DNA of 64,000 nucleotides from Rhyacophila brunnea (GCA_022495005.1 JAGYXB010000613.1:1-64000), one strand, 5' to 3'. Counted from the stretch's first letter, positions 12,400 to 24,655 are shown. Notes: generated from the sequence alone by a model not told the origin. A program made the numbers and translations.

Positions 12400-15300
12400 A
12401 GGAATGATCACTACCAGGGTAACGTGAGGGTTTCTTCCTGGGATACTCCCAGTATTTTCAAAGGCTGTTTATCGTTTATACATTATGCTAAGTATATAAA
12501 TGACCACAAGGGTGCAGAGACGTTGTGTGTGGTGTTTTTCATAAAGCACCATACAAGCATATTATACGGTTTGCCTTCTACAAAATCTAATTCACCTTCA
12601 AATGTCCTAGATATAGACTATAGTGACATCATAAGCGTCTGAAGATGGTTTTTAATATTTTATTTTTAATTTAATGAATTGTCACGTTTTGGTTTGGTTC
12701 GATGCGGTTTTATACTGACCGAAGGTGCAATATGAATGACTATTTTGAAATGATAATAGAACATAGAGCAAATCATTCAGAACGCTATAAAGGTTCACTA
12801 TTGCCATTTAAACTTTAAATATCAAGTCAGGAAGCGTATTGCCAACCCTTTTCATATATTATGTTATATTGTCAGCATGCGAATATTATTTCCGTCAGCA
12901 GAACGATGTATTTTGGGTGGTAACTAACTACATTATGTACCTATTGTTTATTATAATATGAGGAGACTCTTTGGTGGTTTTATTATAATTTTAAACCATG
13001 GGTTGGTTGGTCAGTTCTTCAAGCTACAACACAATATTCGTAAATATACCAACGATTATTCAACTCTCTAGCTGCTGAGATGTTTTACATATCTCCAATG
13101 AGAAATGCTACCTACGATTTATAATCACTCTACCGTTTTACTGATGTATCTATAGTCTAAGGTTTTACTGGTTATGCGACATCGGAATATTATTTGAAGA
13201 CATAGCGTGCGGGAGACTAATAACAACACTAGTAATAAAAAATCCAACCGATCTCAACCGAAAGTTTGATGACACAAGATTTAAAGCCCACTCCGCGCGC
13301 ATAATTGATTATGATTATTATTGATTATACACATCGTTTTAGAAGTTTTATAACAAGATAGGTACCACTTGAATTGTCCCAAATATAAACAAATTTATTA
13401 TTTCAATAAATCATTTAACCCATAGATAAAAGGAGTAAATAAGTAAATGCAAAAACAAACAAAATAAAAACATGTTTGATAATGTCTCAGTTAATTTACC
13501 ATTTCGAGCATTGTGGCGTCAACAATGATCGTTATTAGCATTTCTCGCGGTTATTATGAACCATGAATCATGATACATCGTGTTTAGCATCCTATTCATT
13601 GTTTACTATAATTATATTACTTATTTTGATTATTCCTTATTTCATAATATAAATTTATCTGCAGAGATATGAGCATTTTTATAACAACAGTAAAAGAGTC
13701 ATTTAAATACTAGGTAATCACTTAATATGGAGTTAAAAATTAAATTAGATGATAAGATAACAATTCTCTTTAAAATATGAAATAATAGTATTAATAAAAT
13801 TATAACAAATAGGTACATAGCAAAAAGGTAATGGCAATGTATTTTAGGAGGTAAAAAAAAAAGATTTGTGCATTCGAAGTGGATTAGTTCAGCAAGTAAA
13901 ATATCAATCCAATTATCAACAGATTGAAGTTGTTTTAATTACAGAGCGGTACGAATAAATCGAATTATATTAGTTCTTCAGCTGTTTGTATGCCGACAAT
14001 AAACGATAAACAAAAAGTCATTTTCAATGTGCAAAAAAATAAACAATCAAAGCTGTCGAGGGTACAAAAAATAATACGGGGAGTATTCGGCCTTCACGAA
14101 ATAATTATTGATATATTACTAGATATCACATATTGACAAGAAGTAAATATCATTATCTAATACCAGAGCCGCAGTTACGACATAGTGGGCAACCTAAGCA
14201 AATGGCTAGGGGGTTGAATGAGTTTGAGCGCCACGCTCGTGCCGATATGATAATATCTTTATCAACGTGTACGCGCTTATGACACATTGTTATCCTTACT
14301 TGGTGTTATCGTTATGACGCGCGCATAGGGTGTTGCTGATGATAACAGAGGTTTTGAATTTCCGTCTGAATGAAATTCATAAGGATATTTTGCAGTTTTT
14401 GGACATATTATTCATCGCAGACCAGACAATATGGAGGATGATAATTTTGGGTTGCCTACAAGGAAGACGAAACAGAGGAAAAACGTCGGTACAACACTTA
14501 AGCGGCCAAGTGAAGAAGTTTAGCATGCGCATCCATTAATGTCGTCTGTGGTTGTGTTTTTATGTATGTATTCCCATTCTGTACCCGGACTGGCTTCTAT
14601 AATTACTACGGCAGGATAGATAATCGGGGGTCGAACGCATCGTTCGGTCGTTCATGTAGGCGTAGACGCTTACTTGAAGCAGCCTTCATTATGCCCCGAG
14701 TGAAGCAGAGGACTGCGAGGGGCGGAGAGTGTTGGTCGCTCAGATTATGGCCACGATACTCAGCCAAGAAGGAATGACCGAAAGGAGTAAGAAAACATTA
14801 TGACAATATCATTCCGACGGCATCGATTTCAAGGAACTAATTTGTAGAATTTGAGATATCATGTAATCATTTAGTCCTGGCGTTTCCGTGGTTATTTCAG
14901 CGGGCGAGCGGGGGGGGGGGGTGTGTGGGAAAAGTACTCTAATTAATAATTGTATCTCACTTTTATTAGCTACCAGGCATATTTGCTCGCTACACCCGCA
15001 TTATAATGTCCCACCATTTAAATAATGTTACGTGTCGATAGATGGATGATCTGTCAGAGGTGACGAATTTTATCCATAACGTAAAATTAACAGACTTATT
15101 TGTCATTATATTTTTGGTCTATAAGCTATATAACATGCCGAAGATCGCTGAACGCGTGGTTGTTTCCGAAAATTTCCGAAAGCTACATTTAAAAAATCCA
15201 TTATATCTTGCTGAAAGTAATCTTACGGACGATTTTCCCAAATAGACATTTTGTGGAGAATATTTCTAATTCCTGTAGAAATTTAGAATTGCAGAGTGTA

Positions 15301-16890
15301 ACTTTATTAAAATAAACATTATTATCAATATCAATGCGGTCCAATACGTCAACGACTGGGTCTACACGGGGCGCCAAAAATCTCACTACGACTCTGTCTA
15401 ACATACATGATTTTTAGTATGTGATAATTCTCTATATTGGCGGTTAAGCCCAATACAAATATGTTGATAGTGAAGTTACTACAAATCTAACATATTGGTT
15501 TATGCGGTTTGGTTAAAGTCATTTCGGTTTATTCCATAATGTGTAGATATTATGTAACATTGTAATACTCATGATATTCCAGTGGTTTTCAAGAGAATCT
15601 TACCTACGGCCGCATTTAGGAAAATTAAACGTAACGGTAACAACTGGAAAGGGTGGAATAAGCGCCCTCGGGATTAAGGATATCTTCAATTAAGAGCTAT
15701 TAGAAAATAGATTCTTCTTCGTAAAATGATTCTTCCATATTATGTGAAGAAAAATTCTCTTTTATAGAGCTTTTCATATGGTAATACTCTTGTCAATACG
15801 TTCATTTATATTAATATTCGAAACCATGATTACTGATCAGCAAAACATGGAAAACGTCATGTGACCGCCGCCCTTGCAATCCACTGTCGTAGACTATAAT
15901 AAATAATAATGCTATATACAATTAAGAGAATACAAAGAGGTGTATATTTTTTGTAATTTTCTTTGATAAAAAAATAATTTCACAATGAAATCTGGACCTC
16001 AGAAGACGACATAACATAATATTGGGTATCATAAGTCGCAATATCAAATTGTAAAAATAGTCCAATGTTTTTACTATACGAATACGAATTCCGATTGCAG
16101 TACTTTTTCATTTAGATAATAATAAGGATAACAAAACTATTTTGGACAAATAAAATAATATTAAGCTCAATATTGTACTTCATACCTACGTAACAATTAT
16201 TGTGAAGGCTACTTCAAATTTCATTAATTATTGATAAGTCGTTTAATAAATAGAAATGCTTAGATGATTACACGTAAAGAAGTCTAAATATACTGTTATA
16301 TTAGATAATATTATAATATACTGCGTGAGAGATAAGTAATTATTAGGAATATCTTTAATTGAAATTGAGTTATAAAAAAATGCACGATTCATCAGTTAGT
16401 AATATAAATAATATAATAAATACTCTAAGATAACACATTCTATGACCACCCACCTTACCCACCCATCTGAGATACAAATATTTATTTAATATAGAATATT
16501 GATAATAACATAAATTCGGTAATGCCTTTAAACAAAATGGCAACGCATACATTTTATTAAAACTGACTCAATTTGATTGAAATATAAACAAACTTAGCAT
16601 TCAATATTTATTATTTTTTTAGTCGTATTCATTTTTAAATGAAGACAATACTGCCCTGCTAAGTAAAAAGACAGCGTTTCTGGTTTTAGTGAAATGTGAA
16701 CCAAAGTTTTAAGCTACCTTTTCTCTTATATTATTATTATTGATTTGTTTTGAAATAATGTGACAAATCGAGGGCTTAGTGTCAAACAACACTATCTACA
16801 AAAGTGCAACTTTACAGGAGAGCCAAAAATCGTTATTTTAGATTCTTGTAACTTAACAAGGGAAATGTTTATTTAAAACCTAATGTTAAT
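12400..16890. other. Intron interior without recognised gene
   Basis: No exon or complete transposon was recognised. A G-run of about 13 bases occurs at 14911-14923. The patch 14450-14780 is less AT-rich than its surroundings and carries short plus-strand frames rich in Arg, but I recognise no protein and there is no support for a gene. A three-times dispersed short string, ATGTATCTATAGTCTA, occurs at 13143 and again near 23256 and 44728. Confidence 0.4.
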
Positions 16891-16903
16891 ATTTTATAAT
16901 TTA

Positions 16904-18840
16904 CTAGCTGCAGTACCCGGCTTCGCACAGGGTCGCTTCATGGTTATATTTATCTTAGATATAATAGGTAATTATTTTTTTAATATTAAAATATCTGTGT
17001 AATACAATATATCAATATGAAAATAATTCTAATAGGAGTAAAGGTCAACCAAAGAACACTAAATTAAAATCGAATCCAAAATACGCAAACGTTATTAATG
17101 TTATTAATATGCACTAACAAACCAAAATTGGATTAAACGAACTTTGTATTTTATATAATACTAATTTAGAAACCTTTGCAGGTGCGCGCACAACAACTTA
17201 CAAAAATTTCATTGCAATCAGATGAATGGTATAAGAACGCATACGAATAGAAGAAGATAGAAAAGATGAAAAAGAAGAAGAAATGGTTGCCTCAATTCAG
17301 AAACCTTGGCGGGCGTGAGCACAATACTTGATCAAAATTTCATTGCAATCGGATGAATGGTATAGGAACGCATACGAATAGAAGAAGAAGATGGTTGTAC
17401 TAATTCAGAAACCTTTACGGGTGTTACCACAAAAACTGATAAAGGTTTCATCGCAATCGGATGAATGGAATAGGAACTCATACAAATAGAAGAATATAGA
17501 ATAGAAGAAGAAGATAGTCGTACTAATTCAGAAACCTTTGCGGGTGTTATCACAACAACTGACGAAGGTTTCATCGCAATCGGATGAATGGTATAGGAAC
17601 TATACGAATAAAAGAAGATATAATGAAGAAGACGAAGAAAATGTTTGTAAAAATTCATAAACCTTTGCGGGTGTTGGCACAACCACTGACGAAAGTTTCA
17701 TCGCAATCGGATGAATGATATAGGGACCATACGAATAAAAGAAGACATAATGAAGAAGAAGAAGAAGAAGATGGTTGTACTAATTCAGAAACCTTTACGG
17801 GTGTTACCACAAAAACTGATGAAGGTTTCATCGCAATCCGATGAATGATATAGGAACCATACGAATAAAAGAATACATATATAATAAAGAAGAAGAAGAA
17901 GATGGTTGTACAAATTCAGAAACCTTCGCGGGTGTTGGCACAACCACTGACGATCGGAATCGGATGAATGATATAGGGACCATACGAATAAAAGAAGATA
18001 TATTGAAGAAGAAGAAGAAGAAGAAGATGGTTGTACTAATTCAGAAACCTTTACGGGTGTTACTACAACAACTTATGAAGGTTTCATAGCAATCGGATGA
18101 ATGATATAGGAACCATACGAATAAAAGAAGATAGAATGAAGAAAAAGAAGAAGATGGTTGTACTAATTCAGAAACCTTTACGGGTGTTACCACAACAACC
18201 GATGAAAGTTTCATCGCAATCGAATGAATGGTATAGGAACAATACGAATAAAAGAAGATAAAATGAAGAAGAAGAAGAAAATAATGATTTTTCTAATTTA
18301 GAAACCTTCATGGGTGTGCATACAACCACTTACCAAAATTTCATCGCAATCGGATGAATGGTATAGGAACCATACGAATAAAAGAAAATAGAATGAAGAA
18401 GAAGTAGAAGATGATGATTTTTCTAATTCAAAAACCTTCATGGGTATGCATACAACCACTTACCAAAATTTCATCGCAATCGGATGAATGGTATAAGAAC
18501 GCATACGGGACAGACACACAGACAGACAGACAGACATTCATTTTTATATATTAGTATAGCCTATACTCTTCGCGAAAGTGCAAGCAATAAGTTGACAAAG
18601 TTTTATCGCAATCGGATGAACTGTATAGGAACGCATACGGGACAGACACACAGACAGACAGACATACAGACAGACAGACATTCATTTTTATATATTAGTA
18701 TAGCCTATACTCTTCGCGAAAGTGCAAGCAATAAGTTGACAAAGTTTTATCGCAATCGGATGAACGGTAGTGCAGTGCATTCAAAACGAACAAACAAACA
18801 AACAAACCCACAAACAAATATTATTTTTTATATATTAGAT
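16904..18840 (+). repeat. Dispersed element with an internally expanded tandem array
   Basis: The left border reads TTACTAGCTGCAGTACCCGG then CTTCGCACAGGG, a motif I know from insect retroposon-like repeats; the right border is a run of CAGACAGACAGACA followed by TTCATTTTTATATATTAG, which occurs twice (18536 and 18682) before a last degenerate copy. Between them lies the array annotated separately. The borders suggest a non-LTR-derived or SINE-like unit whose inside has been amplified. The family assignment is a guess from the border motifs; the frames 17332-17682, 17841-18089 and 18484-18900 are translations of the repeat and not genes. Confidence 0.6.
17216..18765 (+). repeat. Thirteen-unit tandem array, period about 129 bp
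   Basis: The anchor AATCGGATGAATG (with small variations) occurs at about 17216, 17347, 17455, 17578, 17705, 17835, 17958, 18091, 18218, 18348, 18478, 18610 and 18753, giving spacings of 108 to 143 bases. Each unit then has TATAGGAACCATACGAATA, a variable (GAA)n or (AGAAG)n tract, GGTTGTACTAATTCAGAAAC, CTTTGCGGGTGT and an ACAACCACTGACGAAAG-like piece. Length differences come mainly from the GAA tract. The last two units carry CAGACAGACA runs in place of the GAA tract. The array sits in the Myb intron. Confidence 0.9.
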
Positions 18841-19297
18841 TGTGTATTGTACATTTATCTTGCTTATGCTGATGTTAAAATTTATAAGGATAGTTTTTAA
18901 AAAATATGAAAACATGGGTAACTTATGTAATTAGCGTTAAACTTTACTGACGATTTAATAAGAAATTAGAAAAGATTGACATAACGTTGTTTGACTATCA
19001 TTTAGCCGTAAATGTAAAATAACGTTATCTCAAAAAAAAAACAAAAACACTATTTTGTAGATAACGTTGTCTGACTTTAAGCACTCGAAATGACAGTGTC
19101 TATTAAGAGATTATGTCAAAAAATCCAATAATTTTGCATAATAAGTATAAGAGAAAATGTAGTTTAAATTTAAGGTTCTCATTTCATTAAAACCATTTTT
19201 TTTGTGTGGGATGTAGTTTTTCTTCAGAAAAATCTGTAATAGGAATTAAAATATACTTACTTATAAGACAAACGGTACAAAATAAAACAAAGTATGT

Positions 19298-19360
19298 AGT
19301 ACTTACTCCAAATATATAATCAGAACCGGTTTCGTCCGCTTCAATGGGACATTTTTAAAT
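19298..19360. repeat. Penelope-associated repeat fragment with hammerhead-like core
   Basis: AGTACTTACTCC, then AACCGGTTTCGTCCGCTTCA and TGGGACATTTTT, matches the 3' flank of the Penelope-type fragment at 36261-36344. On the minus strand it reads GTCCCATTGAAGCGGACGAA followed by ACCGGT, with GTCC/GGAC able to pair as a stem just before GAAAC, as in hammerhead stem II. The conserved CTGANGA half of the core is not intact here. Confidence 0.5.
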
Positions 19361-20287
19361 GATACAAAATATATCTACACGTATCTGGATTGTGGAATAG
19401 CAACTACATACTGTGATGTATTTTAATTAATACATTGACTTTGCGCCAGTTGACAAGCAAGTGGACGTAAGAAAGATTTCTACAGAGCATCGGTAAAGCC
19501 CAAATACATTGCCAGTGCGTTCGAATGGGAGAGAATCTTCTAGCTAGGCATACGGGGCAGGTCTCAACATGCTCAGCGGTTTGGATTTCTCCGCAATCTA
19601 ATCACATCGGGTATATCACAGCTTATGCGGTTCAAGTCTGCGATGTATTCGCCGGTGTCATTGGGTACTTTGAGGCCAATCAACAACTCTTCTTGGCTTC
19701 TCGCCGTTCCTTGTTACACATAGCCCCCAAACCCGAGTAATATAATTTGCAATCGTATGGGTCATTTAGCAACCCTTATGATAACAGCAGATAATCATCA
19801 AGTTGATTCAAGGGTGGTCATTCGACAATGTTCACTTGAGTGGACGAAACCGGGCCTGATCTTTATTATACATTCCGCTGACCTACGTATTTTGCGTTGT
19901 TAGATATAGTACAATAACAAATTTGATCGTGTATTTTTGGCCTACTACCAGGGCTCGAAATGGACCGCAGCGCCGTTCCGGTTCATAAGATCCCCAAAAT
20001 TATCGCTCCGTCTCACGGAAAAAATAATTTGACTCTCAGCCCATATAAAAAAAAATCTAACACACTTATTTTATAAAATACACATAAAATTAGATACCTA
20101 CCTAATAGGTAGAGCAAGTCGATAATATCTATTTCTTGTAAAAACAATAAACAAAAATCTGGTAATACAACTTTCTCGAAGTGGCGCATCTGTACGAATT
20201 CTGAGCTCTGCGAACAATTTAAGCCTAATATAGTCAAAGTCATGAGGGCGCGAAGACTCAGATGGGCTGATCAGGTTGATGCTATAA

Positions 20288-20440
20288 TCTGGAGCTTTCC
20301 ATAAAGTTTATGAAGGAACCATTCTAGGCACTCGGCGGAGGTGGGCGAATAACGTCAAGACGACTGAAGAGAGAGATTCCTGGAGGACGGTTGTGTAGTC
20401 GGCCATGGACCTGAATGGTCTGCAGCGTCAGTTTAAGTAA
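20288..20440 (+). pseudogene. LINE reverse-transcriptase C-terminal remnant
   Basis: The frame starting at 20288 reads SGAFHKVYEGTILGTRRRWA, then NNVKTTEERDSWRTVV, a stop, then SAMDLNGLQRQFK and a stop. In non-LTR retrotransposons the RT protein often ends with a block of the form G-x-R-x-x-x-R-W, then D-R-x-x-W-R, then A-x-x-x-x-G-L, and this order is present. Just upstream (20242-20280), in a different frame, RARRLRWADQVD fits the preceding 'LRW-GHV' block of the same protein, so there is a frameshift near 20281 plus an internal stop at 20336-20338. It is a dead 5'-truncated copy. The LINE clade cannot be fixed from so little. Confidence 0.55.
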
Positions 20441-20459
20441 GTACCTAAGTAAGTAATAC

Positions 20460-21170
20460 AACCTTCACTCTGGAGGCTCATATGATATTCTTAGGATCGG
20501 ACCTATGTCTAAAAACTATAGAACTATTTACCTAATTAAAAATAACCCCTCCACGTTCGCTGCATATAACACAGCATTGCACACTACAAGGAAGTCGCTA
20601 AAAATCTTACACGGGTTAAGGGGGTCGGGGTCATGGGTATAAAAAGTTTAAGAACCCGCGGAGTAAGTCGTTATTCTTCCGGCATCCAATGCGTTGTGCC
20701 GATCGATAAAATGTTTAAAATATTGCGTGTGTACGGAAAGCAAAAGCAAATAATAAATAACTCACATTCGCAGAGCGGTCAAACCTGTTTGGCACGGTGG
20801 TCCTCCGGTCCACACATTATCCTCGGTGGTCAGCGATCACGACGATCAATGGCCACTATTTACCTGTCCTCGTGTGTTGCCTATCGTCAGGAAATTGATG
20901 AGAATTTGATAGAATTATCGTTGATTAGGCTGAGCCAGGTGCCACACAGAAAATGTTACGGGATGGGTCCATTTCGCAAAAATATCCGTAACAATTTATT
21001 ACTTATTGTTTTTTTTGAGGCAGCAGGAGGGATAGGATAGCTTATTATGGACAGCCAAAACACGTTTTAAACGGGACGTTTGATCCAGCCGACCGATCTA
21101 AAAGGAATATGTTCAGTGATGTTTGTTGGTCTACAAGTCTAGGAAAAGGGGACATGCCAAGGTGATCCAG
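20460..21170. other. Intron sequence beside the Myb exon, nothing recognised
   Basis: A plus-strand frame of 135 residues spans 20633-21040 and is slightly GC-richer than its neighbours, but I recognise no motif in it and it is antisense to the Myb gene. I treat it as a chance frame inside the intron. Confidence 0.4.
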
Positions 21171-21183
21171 TCATTGAACAAAC

Positions 21184-21307
21184 CTCATATTTACTCCATC
21201 GTCCCTTATTGATGAACTTTCTGGTGCCGCTCTTGTTGATCGCATCATCAGTGGCCGCAGAATCATCTGACAACTCCTCACTGCTGTCGCTTTCATAGGT
21301 GGAACGA
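21184..21307 (-). CDS. Myb: Myb exon: acidic N-terminal segment and start of repeat R1
   Basis: On the minus strand a strong acceptor (CTTTTTTTCCTATTTGCAG ending at 21308) precedes a 124-base exon that ends GAG before GTTTGT (21183). The first base completes a codon begun in an upstream exon, then 41 codons follow: RSTYESDSSEELSDDSAATD, DAINKSGTRKFINKG and RWSKYE. The first half is acidic and serine-rich, as at the N-terminus of animal Myb proteins. K-G-R-W opens Myb repeat R1, and its tryptophan is 19 residues before the first tryptophan of exon 9507-9656 once the two are joined. The join is phase 0, giving KYE followed by DNHLKQL, matching the W-x-x-E-E-D-x-x-L pattern. The donor GTTTGT is weak but usable. 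The intron to the next exon is 11,527 bases. Confidence 0.88.
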
Positions 21308-21399
21308 CTGCAAATAGGAAAAAAAGATCATTAGTAATGTAGGTATTACGCATAGACGAAACGGTTCAAAACAAAAAAAAACAAGTACAGTACAGTTCT

Positions 21400-22600
21400 T
21401 GTAGACACAATGTGTTTGTATGCATCATGTGAAGAATAAAAAATCCCTTGCTAATAACCACTCTACTTATAGACATCTGGGTCTGCTTATACAATTATCA
21501 TTATTTCCAGATTCATAGTTGAAAAAAATCTCTACCTAGGTATATTGCAAATCGTAGGTCATGTTTTACATTGTTGTCCATGTCTGCCAACAGTGCCAAC
21601 ACGTGGGCAATGTATCCGCATGAATATTTCCACATAAGAATAAAATGCATTTGTATATTAGGTATATGTAGTTGAAAAATAGGCTAAGAATGTAGGGTGA
21701 TTTTTCCAATTTCGCATTTTCCTTCGCGTCTTTGACCTATTGATTGTGCTAACGTGTCCATTTTCGTATTGCGGTTTTCTAAGGGAACGTGTGTCCGGGT
21801 ATTAGTACAGATTTATAGTATAATACAAATGTCAAATGAGTCAATGGATAACGGCTGGAACCGTAGACGCTTGTCGGCGCGATCGAAGGCTTCGGTTGCG
21901 CGTATTTTTGTCGCAAAATGGAAATCAACTGTCATGTTATTCCCTATAATATTTTCTCCCATAGATTTCACAATTAAAAGTAGAAACATTCAATCATTAT
22001 ACGCGAAGAGCTGTATTAATCCCAGAGATAAACGGAACCGTAGACCACATAAAAATGATTTGAACGATTTCATTGTGCTTATACTATACTCCACACACGC
22101 AGAACGCAATAATGTTGTCTGCTACCCAATTGAAACGTTCAATTTAAATCAATCAGGAAGAAACATCGTTAGAGCTAAATCACAAAAAACTGAGTTGCGC
22201 TTCGGACAACGCTCGTCAAATTGTTTAAAGTAATGATTCCGCGATGACATGATAATAGTATGTAGTTTGTAGCATCTATGTAATAATGACTATTATCTAA
22301 CCCTTGCAAGCACGCAGTAAGAAACGATAATTTTATTCAGAGTGTCCAACTCTGAATTAATAAATGTCATTTTGATTCCTTCACAGCGACGATTTACTTG
22401 GACGCAAATGACGAAATCGATTAGTCAGAAAATTTGCTATAAATTAAATACTGAACTATTGTCGAACAAGAACTATTGTGTGTATGGTGGTGTACGGATT
22501 TATCAATTAACGTAATTCGATACTATCAGGAGTGATGTTAGAATTATTATTAATAAACTTTTGGTCTATTACGAAGAAGAAAAGGTATCGCATCTAAAAA
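21400..22600. other. Sequence upstream of the Myb exon, no identified feature
   Basis: The plus-strand frame 21754-22233 (159 residues) is the longest open frame near here. It has no recognised motif, is antisense to Myb, and its composition is mixed. Several minus-strand ATG-plus-GT combinations exist, but none stands out as the missing first Myb exon. A promoter in this stretch cannot be excluded. Confidence 0.35.
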
Positions 22601-22610
22601 GAGAGCGAGT

Positions 22611-22865
22611 CAAGGCCTGAACAAAAACGATGCATGAGTGCGAGTGAGAAAGTATTCGGCACCCTTATAATCTCTGCGACACGCGCTAGAGCAAGATAAA
22701 AGGTCTACATATGTGTGAGTTAGTTTCCAAAAGTATCGCCGGCAAATCTTGGTGAATCGCTTCACGTAGCGTCGATAACCTGCGAGCTAGTGTTGCTAAA
22801 ATTGCTATTTTTTGTGTTAAACATAAAGTCAGTGGTAAATATTTTTAGTTAATTAAGTAGGAAAG
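22611..22865 (+). repeat. Upstream region of a THAP exon, repeated at 63759-64000
   Basis: GGCCTGAACAAAAAC, GTGCGAGTGAGAAAG, ATTCGGCA, TATAATCTC, ACACGCG and AGTAGGAAAG-like strings appear in the same order at the right end of the window. The two copies stay alignable up to the start codon region (TTAGTTAATT before it in both). This looks like a 5' untranslated/promoter region that has been copied together with a THAP-type gene or P-element-like transposon. Confidence 0.65.
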
Positions 22866-22936
22866 ATGGTTCTGTGGGTTGTATTAAAATATGGTAGCCG
22901 TAGTGATAAGCAAGAAGATGGTATTACGTTTCATAG
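22866..22936 (+). pseudogene. Degenerate first exon of a THAP-domain gene
   Basis: ATG at 22866 opens 23 codons, MVLWVVLKYGSRSDKQEDGI then TFH, and the exon ends CATAG before a good donor GTAAGTT. The tail NRS-x-K-x-x-GITFHRFP and the initial MV are typical of THAP zinc fingers (DNA-binding domain of P-element transposases and THAP proteins), where the first exon often ends exactly after F-H-R. The cysteines expected near residues 4-6 and 10 are replaced or deleted here (TGG tryptophan, GGT-AGC), so zinc binding would be lost. No second exon was recognised downstream. The reading as THAP is from the motif only; a chance match of so short an exon remains possible. Confidence 0.5.
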
Positions 22937-24460
22937 GTAAGTTGATACATGTTCGTGATTATTTATTTGTATATTATTATATATTTTAATATCAGTGACC
23001 TAGTGTTTCTTTAAAATAACTTAAATTATGGATATCTTTACCTAATGGTTGCATTTTGACCGCTTAAAAATACTATATAACGTAAAAAAAATAGAAAATT
23101 ATATTTTAATTCTGAGCGTCTAGTGCGAGCACTTTGGGCGAGCACTAACGAAATGGTCTATGGTCTCGAACATTTGTAGACGAATGCGTTCGCTCGCCCA
23201 CAAACCAAGCGCACGGCACGCAGCTTCATTTAGCAATGCAACGGGTGGCGTCTAGATGTATCTATAGTCTATGGAGCGAGTACATTATTTAAACACGCGT
23301 TGACGCCATGACAGATATTTCACTGAGAAGTCTTCTATGTGCGTCTACAGCGACTTGCGTTATTGACGAGATCTTGTTGTTGGACAGTATTATTTAAAAT
23401 TAGTGACGTTCCGTAGGATTTAAGATACAGGCAGAAATTGTGAATATTATGGTTTTTCGTAGGTACATTCCGTAGACGTGAATTTGTATAATACATAATA
23501 TGAGGAATAAATTTAATTAAATATGCGACTACATCAGGTTTGCAGAAGTAGGTACGTGGCAACGCAACGCACAATACCGAAAGAAGCAAAATCCGCTTGA
23601 AGAACCCTTTATCCAGCAGTGGATAGATTCAGGCTAATGATAACATCGGGTTTGTATGTCAAAAAATAAAATTAATCAATTGTTCAAACGCATGGATTTG
23701 TTTGGAAAATCGATTATTTTTTTTATCGTAGGGGGCACAAAATCATCAGTGCGACGGGCCTCCACGTCACTAAGCTCGCCACTGTTCCTTCACAATAATA
23801 CTATGTATGTAAGTCAAATAATTCACTAACGATTAGAATTCATAATTCGTCTTTTATATGAGTAGGTACGCCTAGATGTGTACAGAATAGAATTCTTGTT
23901 TCTTGAGAGATTTTCAATGAGATTTATAATAGATAAAAAGCATAATATTGAGAGGACTGTCGTTCGTACTAGACGTCCTTTAGTGTGGTCAATGGACACG
24001 ACAAATGCATGTGGTAAATAAACATGCAACGCAACCATAATATTTTGGGGGATTTGCTATTATATTTTATAATATTATGTTAGAGTTAGATGCGTTGCCA
24101 TAATAATCTTACTTATCCGACATCAACGGGTTACGGAATCGCAGTTAAATATGCACAGAACGAGCTATTCAAATGATCACAGAGAAAAAAAAGTGTTTTT
24201 AGTGTAATCAGAATAAATAAACTACCAGCGCTGTCGGATGCATTCAGGCAGGAACTTACTAACTCATTATTAGCACAATCAAAAGGCACCATAACCTGGC
24301 TATGATTGATAAGATAACTTTATCATGTCATAATCTTTTCAATGCTTACATGCTTGATTAGTGAATTTTCTTTTTTTTAAATCCATATTTTCATGACTAA
24401 TTTCGTAGCGCTGTATGCAGGATGCGAGGAATATATAATTAAGTAGAATGTAGCTACATT
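22937..24460. other. No recognised gene
   Basis: The patch 23115-23275 is rich in GCGAGCAC/GTGCGAGC-like and CTCGCC strings that look like eroded inverted-repeat ends. At 23733-23784 a hAT-type right end (GGGCCTCCACGTCACTAAG then CTCGCCACTG) occurs without a partner. At 24105-24123 the minus strand has an ATG exon-like string followed by GTAAGATT, discussed as a candidate first Myb exon. Confidence 0.4.
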
Positions 24461-24655
24461 AAGGCTATACCTCAGTTGAGGCATGGTCTAAAAAGTCGTG
24501 GCTAGGCGATGCGCGGATTGCAGGTGTAAATGACGCATGCCGACTGAAATATAATTTGTCATATAAATCCAACATGCGTCCATTTAATGTTCTGTTTATT
24601 GTTTTATTAGTAACAATAATAATATATTCATTGACATGTTTTCTTTTTATCATAT
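24461..24655 (+). repeat. Dispersed repeat family E, copy 1
   Basis: GGCTATACCTCAGTTGAGGC, ATGGTCTAAAAAG, TCGTG, CTAGGCGATGCGCGGATTGC and AATGACGCATGCCGA recur at 29338-29460. This copy has about 70 extra bases between GAAATATA and ATATTCATTGA compared with the other. No function is recognised; a minus-strand frame across it is not a gene. Confidence 0.65.

Noticed and set aside
17216..18765. Possible CRISPR-like array
   Set aside because: Units of about 129 bp are similar throughout, with no short repeat/unique spacer alternation, and the DNA is eukaryotic.
17332..18900. Repetitive proteins of 82-138 residues in the tandem array
   Set aside because: Frames change between units and reflect the minisatellite; no conserved frame through the array.
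19949..20000. Left end of another hAT element (CAGGGCTCGAAATGGACC)
   Set aside because: No matching right end or target duplication found downstream.
21754..22233. 159-residue plus-strand frame as a gene
   Set aside because: No motif recognised; antisense to Myb; length is not surprising among 64 kb of six frames.
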